In this document: positions 57,625 to 64,000 of the stretch, piece after piece
How positions within the stretch are numbered: position 1 is the first letter of the stretch
Layout: each line of letters begins with the position of its first letter
Program-made: the position numbers and the translations under genes
From: Clostridium aestuarii
GTDB taxonomy: Bacteria; Bacillota; Clostridia; Clostridiales; Clostridiaceae
Length of the DNA stretch: 64,000 bases
Reading direction: 5' to 3'
NCBI RefSeq assembly: GCF_026735135.1
Contig: NZ_JAPQER010000002.1
Location: 372,001-436,000, forward strand
Notes under the pieces: generated by a model
Seen by the model: only the letters and a program-made list of their open reading frames with translations
Databases searched by the model: none
Told to the model about the DNA's origin: nothing

Positions 57625-57652
57625 AAAAAAGAGAACACCATGTGTTCTCTTT
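57625..57652 (-). terminator. Intrinsic terminator between tsf and pyrH
   Basis: AAAGAGAACAC and GTGTTCTCTTT pair around a CAT loop, followed on the minus strand by seven Ts. It lies about 20 nt past the tsf stop. Confidence 0.85.
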
Positions 57653-57671
57653 ATTAACTTTTATTTATTCA

Positions 57672-58592
57672 TTATTTTTGTCCCATTTGTCTTTGAACTT
57701 CTTCAGCAAAGTTTTCTTCTCTTTTCTCTATTCCTTCGCCTCTTTCAAATCTAACGAATTTAGCAATAGCTATTTCAGCTCCAACTTCCTTAGATTTTTC
57801 TTGAAGTAATTGAGTTATAGTATAATCTGAATTTTTAACCCATATTTGATCAACTAAGCAAACTTCTTTTAAATATTTTTTAACTCTTCCTTCAACCATT
57901 TTTTCAACGATTTTTTCAGGTTTTCCTTCATTTAAAGCTTGCACTCTATATATTTCTCTTTCTTTGTTAATAGCATCATGATCAACACTATTTTCATCTA
58001 AGAATAATGGGTTTGCAGCAGCTACTTGCATTGATATATCTTTAGCAAGTGGTTTCAAAACTTCATTTTCTTTTTCACAACTAAGTGCTACTAGTACACC
58101 TATTTTTCCACCGCCATGAATATAACTGTTTATGCTACCATTTTCAATGTTTAATTTTTCAAATCTTCTGATGTTCATATTCTCACCAATTTTTGCTATT
58201 AAAGCAGTTAAAACTTCTTTAACAGTTACACTAGCATCTTCAATGAACTTTTCTTCTAATAATTCTTCTACAGTTGAAACATTAGAAGTTGCTATTTGTT
58301 TTGCTACACTATTAGTAAAGTTAACAAAAGATTCATTTACAGCAACAAAATCTGTTTCACAGTTTACTTCTAATATAACTGCTGTTTTATTATCATCACT
58401 TATATAAGTTGATACTAAACCTTCTGCAGCAATTCTTCCAGATTTTTTAGCAGCAGCAGCTAATCCCTTTTCTCTTAAAAATTCTATAGCTTTTTCAACA
58501 TCACCATCAGTTTGTGTTAAAGCTTTTTTACAGTCCATCATACCTGCACCAGTTAGTTCTCTTAGTTCTTTAACCATTTTTGCAGTAACCAT
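57672..58592 (-). CDS. tsf: Elongation factor Ts
   Basis: A 306-residue guanine-nucleotide exchange factor for EF-Tu. The N-terminal UBA-like motif [18 protein letters not shown] and the core [13 protein letters not shown] are clear, and the C-terminal coiled-coil and dimer regions follow. The size is normal. It is co-transcribed with rpsB (33-nt gap). Confidence 0.97.
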   Translation of the reverse strand: MVTAKMVKELRELTGAGMMDCKKALTQTDGDVEKAIEFLREKGLAAAAKKSGRIAAEGLVSTYISDDNKTAVILEVNCETDFVAVNESFVNFTNSVAKQIATSNVSTVEELLEEKFIEDASVTVKEVLTALIAKIGENMNIRRFEKLNIENGSINSYIHGGGKIGVLVALSCEKENEVLKPLAKDISMQVAAANPLFLDENSVDHDAINKEREIYRVQALNEGKPEKIVEKMVEGRVKKYLKEVCLVDQIWVKNSDYTITQLLQEKSKEVGAEIAIAKFVRFERGEGIEKREENFAEEVQRQMGQK

Positions 58593-58625
58593 ATGTATAC
58601 CTCCCGTAAGTTGTTTTTTAAAAAA

Positions 58626-59327
58626 TTATTCTGCTAACTGTTCACCTTGATTTCCTTCTATTATTGCATCAGCAACTTTAGAAGTTAATAATTTTACAGC
58701 TCTAATAGCATCATCATTTCCTGGTATTACATAATCAATTTCATCTGGGTCACAGTTTGTATCAACAATTGCAACTACTGGGATTCCAAGATTTTTAGCT
58801 TCAGATATAGCATTTTTTTCTTTTCTTGGATCTACAACAAACATTGCACCTATATTAGCAGCAGACATGTTTTTGATTCCGCCTAAATTCTTTTCTAATT
58901 TTTCTTTTTGATTTCTTAATTTTATAACTTCTTTTTTAGGAAGAACTTCAAAAGTTCCATCTTCTTCCATTTTTTCAAGATCTTCTAATCTCTTAATTCT
59001 AGCTTTTATAGTTTTGAAGTTTGTAAGCATTCCACCTAACCATCTTTGATTAACAAAGTGCATTCCTGCTCTTAAACTTTCTTCTTGAATAGCTTCTTGA
59101 GCTTGTTTTTTAGTACCTACAAATAAAACTTCTTTTCCTTCTGTAACTACACTTTTAACAAATTCATAAGCTTCTTCAACTTTTCTTACTGTTTTTTGTA
59201 AATCGATAATATAAATACCGTTTCTTTCTGTAAATATGTATGGAGCCATTTTAGGATTCCATCTTCTTGTTTGATGTCCAAAATGAACACCAGCTTCTAA
59301 TAATTGTTTCATTGAAATAACTGACAT
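58626..59327 (-). CDS. rpsB: Ribosomal protein S2
   Basis: A 233-residue 30S protein. It starts [20 protein letters not shown], with [18 protein letters not shown] and [13 protein letters not shown]; the C-terminal signature [20 protein letters not shown] is intact. AGGAGGTATTACTA precedes the ATG. A 100-nt structured leader and a good promoter lie upstream. Confidence 0.97.
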   Translation of the reverse strand: MSVISMKQLLEAGVHFGHQTRRWNPKMAPYIFTERNGIYIIDLQKTVRKVEEAYEFVKSVVTEGKEVLFVGTKKQAQEAIQEESLRAGMHFVNQRWLGGMLTNFKTIKARIKRLEDLEKMEEDGTFEVLPKKEVIKLRNQKEKLEKNLGGIKNMSAANIGAMFVVDPRKEKNAISEAKNLGIPVVAIVDTNCDPDEIDYVIPGNDDAIRAVKLLTSKVADAIIEGNQGEQLAE

Positions 59328-59339
59328 TAGTAATACCTC

Positions 59340-59443
59340 CTAGAATTTTGGTTTTTTCCTCCATTACCTTCGCGTTATGAAAAACCTTTGAATTCAAAGG
59401 CACCGTTTCATAAATTAGGCAATGTGCGTTTTCTTCCTTAAGT
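59340..59443 (-). promoter_or_regulatory. Structured rpsB leader RNA
   Basis: Read on the minus strand, TTATGAAA and TTTCATAA form an outer stem around a perfect CCTTTGAATTCAAAGG hairpin, while ATTGCC and GGTAAT can pair outside that. This nested arrangement lies between the promoter and the rpsB ribosome site. Such leaders often bind the encoded ribosomal protein; binding by S2 is inferred. Confidence 0.5.
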
Positions 59444-59472
59444 AGTATATCATAGGAATTGTACATATTCAA
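59444..59472 (-). promoter_or_regulatory. rpsB promoter
   Basis: TTGAAT (59472-59467) and TATACT (59449-59444) separated by 17 bp on the minus strand. Confidence 0.75.
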
Positions 59473-59476
59473 CAAT

Positions 59477-59510
59477 AAAAAGAATAGAATTTAAAAATTC
59501 TACTCTTTTT
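59477..59510 (-). terminator. Terminator after codY
   Basis: AAAAAGAATAGAATTT and AAATTCTACTCTTTTT pair (one mismatch) around a two-base loop with A and T runs. It lies 10 nt past the codY stop, just upstream of the rpsB promoter. Confidence 0.8.
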
Positions 59511-59519
59511 TATAATAAC

Positions 59520-60299
59520 CTATTTTATTTTTTTTAATTCATCTAATAACTTATTGTTTAAGATTTTTATGTGAGTACCCTTCATTCCTAAAGATCTAGA
59601 CTCTATTACTCCGGCACTTTCAAATTTTCTTAAAGCATTAACTATAACTGATCTTGTAATACCAACTTTATCTGCAATTTTAGATGCTACTAGCAATCCT
59701 TCATTTCCATCTAATTCATTAAAAACATGCTCTACAGCTTCTAATTCTGAATATGATAATGTGCCTATAGCTAGTTGTACAACAGCTTTCTTTCTTGCTT
59801 CTTCTTCTATCACATCATTTTCAGATCTTAGAATTTCTAACCCCACAATTGTAGCACTATATTCTCCTAACACTAAATCTTCTTCAGTAAATTTTAAGTC
59901 AAATCTTGTAATAAATAAAGTTCCTAATCTTTCTCTATTGCCAACTATAGGTATAATAGTTGATAATTTTCCTTCTAATTCTGCTGGCTTAGATTCATCA
60001 AAAGAAGATTTCCCTTCATTATCTAAATTCGCAATTGTTTCATCAATACTTAATAATTTGTTATTAAAATATTCAGGAAACTTCTTATCTTTTATTACTT
60101 TTTGTTTTACACTTTCACATTCTACACCATTAAAAAAGCTATGACCTAATATTTTTGCTTTTCTACTTATTATATAAACATTACATTCTAATACATCACT
60201 AAGTGTACTACATATTTCATCAAATACAACTGGTTCAGCTCCTGATTTTTGTAAAAGTTTATTAAGTCTTCGTATTTTATTTAATAATTGTGAAGCCAT
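59520..60299 (-). CDS. codY: GTP- and branched-chain-amino-acid-sensing regulator CodY
   Basis: A 259-residue global repressor of amino acid, transport and virulence genes. The N-terminal GAF domain (about 1-155) binds Ile/Val/Leu, and a winged helix lies in the C-terminal 80 residues ([40 protein letters not shown]). The size is normal. It has its own promoter (60399-60427) and terminator. In Clostridium it sits directly after topA, as here. Confidence 0.97.
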   Translation of the reverse strand: MASQLLNKIRRLNKLLQKSGAEPVVFDEICSTLSDVLECNVYIISRKAKILGHSFFNGVECESVKQKVIKDKKFPEYFNNKLLSIDETIANLDNEGKSSFDESKPAELEGKLSTIIPIVGNRERLGTLFITRFDLKFTEEDLVLGEYSATIVGLEILRSENDVIEEEARKKAVVQLAIGTLSYSELEAVEHVFNELDGNEGLLVASKIADKVGITRSVIVNALRKFESAGVIESRSLGMKGTHIKILNNKLLDELKKIK

Positions 60300-60398
60300 T
60301 TATTTCTCTCCTTTTTAAATACCATTTTCTATTCTAAGTATAAAAGTTAGAATTTTTATACTTTTTCAAATATTTAGAATTATTCTTTCCACTTACTT

Positions 60399-60427
60399 AT
60401 GATAACACAGTACTTAGTACATTTCAA
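60399..60427 (-). promoter_or_regulatory. codY promoter
   Basis: TTGAAA (60427-60422) and TATCAT (60404-60399) with 17 bp between on the minus strand, about 100 nt upstream of codY. Confidence 0.7.
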
Positions 60428-60562
60428 CAGTATTTGATATAAATTCGACACAGTTTTATATATTATTTACATATATTAAGTATATATAAGTTTTTTTGTT
60501 AAAATTAGTTGAAGAGCTTAAATGACTACTAATTCTATAAACTAAGATTAAACACAATTCAT

Positions 60563-62635
60563 TTATTCTTCTATTTTATATTTACATTCTTTATTTGAAC
60601 ATTCAATATAGTCGCCTTTTGCTTTACTATGTTTTTTCACCATAATTTCTCCACATTTAGGACATTTTTTGTCAACAGGTTCAAACCAACTAACAAATTT
60701 GCATTCAGGGTAATTGCTACATCCATAAAACTTTCTACCTTTTTTACTCTTTCTCAACACAATTGTACCACCACATGTTGGACAAGGAGTATCTATTTCT
60801 TCTATAATTGGTTTTGTGTTTTTGCATTCAGGATAGCCTGGACAAGCAAGGAAATCACCAAACCTTCCATGTTTTATAACCATATTCTTTCCGCATTTCT
60901 CACACTTAACATCTGTTACTTTATCTTCTATTGTTACTTTTGCAACTTCTTTTTCGGCTATTTCTATACATTCTTTTAGAGGAGAGAAAAATTTATCAAC
61001 TATGTTTTTCCAATTTTCCTTTCCAGCTTCAACATTGTCCAACTTATTCTCCATTTCAGCTGTAAATTCGATATCTACAATTTGTTTAAAATATTCGCTA
61101 ACAATGTTATTTACAATAAATCCTAGCTCTGTTGGGAATAAGGTTTTGTTGTTTCTTTCAGCATATTTTCTATCTAAAAGCGTCGAAATAATAGGTGCAT
61201 ATGTGCTAGGTCTTCCTATGCCATTTTCTTCTAAAGTTTTTACAAGTGATGCTTCTGAAAATCTTGACGGTGGTTGTGTGAAATGCTGTTTACTATTAAT
61301 TTTATCTTTAAATAGTTCTTCATCTTTTGTTAATTGTGGAAATTTATTATTTTTATCTTCTTCTTCTTCATATTTATATATTTTCATAAAGCCATCAAAT
61401 TCAACATTAGAACTAGTTGTCCTTAATGCATATAATCCATTTTTAATACTTATAGATAGCGAATTCATCATGCATTCAGCCATTTGACTTGCTACAAACC
61501 TTTTCCAAATCAAGCTATAAATTTTAAATTGATTAGTTTTTAAACTAGCTTTAATTTTTTCAGGTGATAATTCTATATAAGTTGGTCTAATTGCTTCATG
61601 TGCATCCTGTATATTTTTCTTGCCCTTAAAATTTCTAGTTTGTTTTGGCAAATATTTTTCACCAAAACTTTCTTCAATATATTTTTTAGCATTATCTTGT
61701 GCTTCTTTTGATATTCTAACTGAATCCGTTCTCATGTAAGTTATTAAACCTACCGTGCCAACACCCTTGATGTCTATCCCTTCATATAACTGTTGAGCAA
61801 TAGACATAGATTTTTTTGTTGAATAATTTAATTTTTTATAAGAATCTTGTTGAAATGTACTTGTTGTAAAAGGTGGTAATGGATTTTTAATTTTTGTAGA
61901 TTTCTTTATTTCCTTTACAATATATTTGTTTTTATTTAATTCTTCAACAATAATATTACTTTCATTTTCATTATTAATTTTTATTTTCTTATTATCTTTT
62001 GATGTCAATTTTACTAAAAATGGTTTATCATTTTTATTTTTCTTTAATTCACATTCGATTGTCCAATATTCTTCAGATTGAAATTTATTAATTTCATCTT
62101 CTTTATCACATACCATTTTTAGTGCTACTGATTGTACTCTACCAGCACTAAGTCCCCATTTTACTTTTTGCCATAAAATTGGACTTATTTTGTAACCAAC
62201 CAACCTATCTAAAACCCTTCTTGCTTGTTGAGCATTAACTAAATCTATATTTATTTGTCTTGGCTGTTTTATAGCAGCCTTTACTGCACTTTTAGTTATT
62301 TCGTTAAACTCAATTCTACATTTTTCATTTTCTGCTATTTTTAAAGCTTTAGTTAAATGCCAAGAAATAGCTTCTCCTTCTCTATCAGGATCGGTTGCAA
62401 GGAATATCTTATCGCTTTTTTTAGCTTCTTTTCTTAAACTACTTAGTAGTTCTCCTTTACCTCTTATAGTTATATACTTAGGATTATAATCATTCTCTAT
62501 ATCAACACCTAATTGGCTTTTAGGCAAATCTCTAACGTGTCCCATAGATGCTTTAACTACATAATTTTTTCCTAAATATTTACCAATAGTTTTTGCTTTA
62601 GCTGGAGACTCTACTATAACTAGCTTTTGACCCAT
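60563..62635 (-). CDS. topA: DNA topoisomerase I
   Basis: A 690-residue type IA topoisomerase relaxing negative supercoils. The Toprim start KLVIVESPAKAKTIGKYLG, ATDPDREGEAISWHL (acidic triad), the catalytic Tyr in GLITYMRTDSVR, and EENGIGRPSTYAPI are visible. The C-terminus has three zinc-ribbon domains with CxxC pairs (CEKCGKN, CPTCGGT, CPKCGEI). GGAGGGGATAAT precedes the ATG. A 350-bp gene-free spacer separates it from dprA. Confidence 0.97.
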   Translation of the reverse strand: MGQKLVIVESPAKAKTIGKYLGKNYVVKASMGHVRDLPKSQLGVDIENDYNPKYITIRGKGELLSSLRKEAKKSDKIFLATDPDREGEAISWHLTKALKIAENEKCRIEFNEITKSAVKAAIKQPRQINIDLVNAQQARRVLDRLVGYKISPILWQKVKWGLSAGRVQSVALKMVCDKEDEINKFQSEEYWTIECELKKNKNDKPFLVKLTSKDNKKIKINNENESNIIVEELNKNKYIVKEIKKSTKIKNPLPPFTTSTFQQDSYKKLNYSTKKSMSIAQQLYEGIDIKGVGTVGLITYMRTDSVRISKEAQDNAKKYIEESFGEKYLPKQTRNFKGKKNIQDAHEAIRPTYIELSPEKIKASLKTNQFKIYSLIWKRFVASQMAECMMNSLSISIKNGLYALRTTSSNVEFDGFMKIYKYEEEEDKNNKFPQLTKDEELFKDKINSKQHFTQPPSRFSEASLVKTLEENGIGRPSTYAPIISTLLDRKYAERNNKTLFPTELGFIVNNIVSEYFKQIVDIEFTAEMENKLDNVEAGKENWKNIVDKFFSPLKECIEIAEKEVAKVTIEDKVTDVKCEKCGKNMVIKHGRFGDFLACPGYPECKNTKPIIEEIDTPCPTCGGTIVLRKSKKGRKFYGCSNYPECKFVSWFEPVDKKCPKCGEIMVKKHSKAKGDYIECSNKECKYKIEE

Positions 62636-62989
62636 ATTATCCCCTCCATTAATTCTAGTTTATTTCAGTTAGTCATATTTATTCAATTTAAATTCATTTT
62701 ATTTTTACTACATATTATATAATATTAATAATTTAACTAATTATAGTTGCAATTCAAATAATACCTCATTTGATAGTTTTATGTCAATCTTAGTCAATAT
62801 TAAAATTTAATATATGTATATTAATAAACTATATTAAACAATTATTATATTTGTATCATTTAATAATTTATTTATGCAAATAATTTATCTAAAATTAATA
62901 CTTGGGAATATTTAAAAGAAAGAGTACTATTAAATTTACATTGTAAAAGAATATCAAAAAATACAATATTTTAAAATTTAAACTTAACT
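62636..62989. other. Gene-free spacer between dprA and topA
   Basis: About 350 bp of very AT-rich sequence with no supportable ORF, hairpin or repeat. It must hold the topA promoter, but no clear -35/-10 pair with 16-18 bp spacing stands out; TTGCAA (about 62752-62747, minus strand) is a weak -35 candidate. Confidence 0.5.
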
Positions 62990-64000
62990 TTAAATTTTAT
63001 TATTATTTCTTACATAATAATTCCCACTTAAGCAAATTACTTGTTCTTTTAATTTAAGATCAAATAATACTTCATATAATTTTCTTATATCAATTTGAGT
63101 TAAATTGATAATTTGATCAATATGCACCGGAGTATTACCAATGTTTTCATAAACCTCTTTTTCAATACAGCTCATTTTAGAAGATATAATATGTGGTTGT
63201 TTTATATCTTGTATATTTAAAATATCATATATGTCTTTAATCTCAGTAAAAACATATGCTCCATCTTTTATTAATTTATTAGTGCCTTTACTTTGTTGTG
63301 AAAAAACATTTCCTGGTACTGCAATAACATCTTTCCCTTGATCTAATGCTGAACTTGCAGTTATCAATGAACCACTTTTTTCATTTCCTTCTATGACAAT
63401 AACCAAATCACTAAGAGCACTTATTATTCTGTTTCTTATAGGAAAGTTGTATGAAAAAGGTTTAATTCCAGGCATAAACTGTGAAATTATACATCCATTT
63501 TTAGATATATCATGGTATAAATTTAAATTTTGTTTAGGATAAACTACATCTATACCGGAACCCAAAACTGCACAAGTATACGAATTCATATTTATACATT
63601 TGGAATGTGCTAAAGTATCTATTCCTCTTGCCAATCCGCTTATTATATTGATATTATTTTTACATAAATGCTGGCAAATGAGATTAGTAACATTTGCTCC
63701 ATAATTAGTGCATTCTCTAGCCCCAACAACTGCAACATTATGCTCATAGTTTATCTTTTTTATATCCCCTTTATAAAATAGCATATATGGAGAATCTTCA
63801 TATACTTTTAGTCGTTCAGGATATAATTTATCTGTTATAACTACAGTTTTTATATCTTCATTAACTAATTTTTCTTTTATAAAATTAATTTTGTTTTTAT
63901 CCCAAGCTTTTTCTAAAGCACTAATCATTTTAGTATTAAAAATATTATCTTTTTTATTTTGTATACTATAATACCATATTTTTTCTACAGATTTAAATTT
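62990..64000 (-). CDS. dprA: DNA-processing protein DprA (5' end beyond the window)
   Basis: At least 336 residues. The Rossmann-like core that loads RecA onto incoming DNA reads NVAVVGARECTNYG, then IISGLARGIDTLAHSKCINM, AVLGSGIDVVYPKQN, and AVPGNVFSQQSKGTNKLI. A C-terminal winged-helix-like segment follows (ENIGNTPVHIDQIINLTQID). The frame stays open from the ATG at 63928 to 64000 (including EKIWYYSIQNKKD), so the true start is outside the window and the ATG at 63928 is internal. It is involved in transformation or recombination and is widely kept in non-competent Clostridia. Confidence 0.93.
   Translation of the reverse strand, partial: KFKSVEKIWYYSIQNKKDNIFNTKMISALEKAWDKNKINFIKEKLVNEDIKTVVITDKLYPERLKVYEDSPYMLFYKGDIKKINYEHNVAVVGARECTNYGANVTNLICQHLCKNNINIISGLARGIDTLAHSKCINMNSYTCAVLGSGIDVVYPKQNLNLYHDISKNGCIISQFMPGIKPFSYNFPIRNRIISALSDLVIVIEGNEKSGSLITASSALDQGKDVIAVPGNVFSQQSKGTNKLIKDGAYVFTEIKDIYDILNIQDIKQPHIISSKMSCIEKEVYENIGNTPVHIDQIINLTQIDIRKLYEVLFDLKLKEQVICLSGNYYVRNNNKI

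Noticed and set aside
59251..59475. 74-codon minus-strand ORF
   Set aside because: It overlaps the rpsB start, leader and promoter, has no family likeness, and is better explained as leader RNA.

Overview
The window is a very AT-rich chromosomal stretch from a low-GC Firmicute, most likely a member of the Clostridiaceae (Clostridium sensu lato). The evidence is the clostridial gene order dprA-topA-codY-rpsB-tsf-pyrH-frr-uppS-cdsA-dxr-rseP-ispG-polC-rimP-nusA-ylxR-infB-rbfA-nrnA-truB-ribF-rpsO-pnp-mlpA-ylmC-dapG-tepA-ftsK-rimO-pgsA-recA-rny, all read from the minus strand, together with strong AGGAGG ribosome binding sites, TTG/GTG starts, CodY, a PolC-type polymerase and Gram-positive-type LexA boxes. 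The species cannot be named from the sequence alone. I see no rRNA, tRNA or CRISPR array.

Region 1 (about 1-7,130) is accessory. Small unrelated genes are separated by AT-rich, repeat-bearing spacers: an HD alarmone-hydrolase-like gene next to a RelA/SpoT-domain gene, a DUF4250 gene, a hidden 51-residue membrane peptide, a two-helix potassium channel with an unfamiliar N-terminal half, an unrecognised divergent gene, a YpgQ-like HD phosphohydrolase and a methyltransferase gene broken by an in-frame stop. Two non-coding repeat families recur between them, including a 67-nt stretch present twice without a mismatch.

Region 2 (7,189-10,216) holds a secreted LysM-CAP protein, a UPF0316 membrane protein, a DUF1836 regulator and a hemolysin III-type membrane protein, with one MITE-like inverted repeat and one duplicated hairpin element.

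Region 3 (10,340-18,973, plus strand) is the miaB-mutS-mutL-miaA-hfq-ynbB cluster: tRNA i6A37/ms2i6A37 modification, mismatch repair, RNA chaperone and a PLP-dependent lyase. Region 4 (about 19,000-24,950) contains lexA, a divergent cysteine-rich protein, a tyrosine recombinase, purB, a DUF378 protein, HPr and an aminotransferase.

Region 5 (about 24,950-64,000, minus strand) is the large conserved growth superoperon: RNA decay (rny, pnp), recombination (recA), phospholipid and isoprenoid synthesis (pgsA, cdsA, uppS, dxr, ispG), translation (rpsB, tsf, frr, rpsO, infB, rbfA, rimP, rimO, truB), DNA replication and topology (polC, topA, ftsK), diaminopimelate/lysine entry (dapG), membrane proteolysis (rseP) and nutrient sensing (codY). 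It differs from the usual layout in that ylxQ and cinA are absent from their customary slots and an AI-2E-type permease gene sits between cdsA and dxr. dprA runs off the right edge of the window.

The most notable regulatory structures are the recA promoter, whose -35 box lies inside a perfect 30-bp hairpin and is followed by a canonical LexA box; an intrinsic terminator in the rimP-nusA leader that looks like an attenuator; structured leaders ahead of rpsO and rpsB; and long perfect palindromes just ahead of the xer-type recombinase and ylmC genes.
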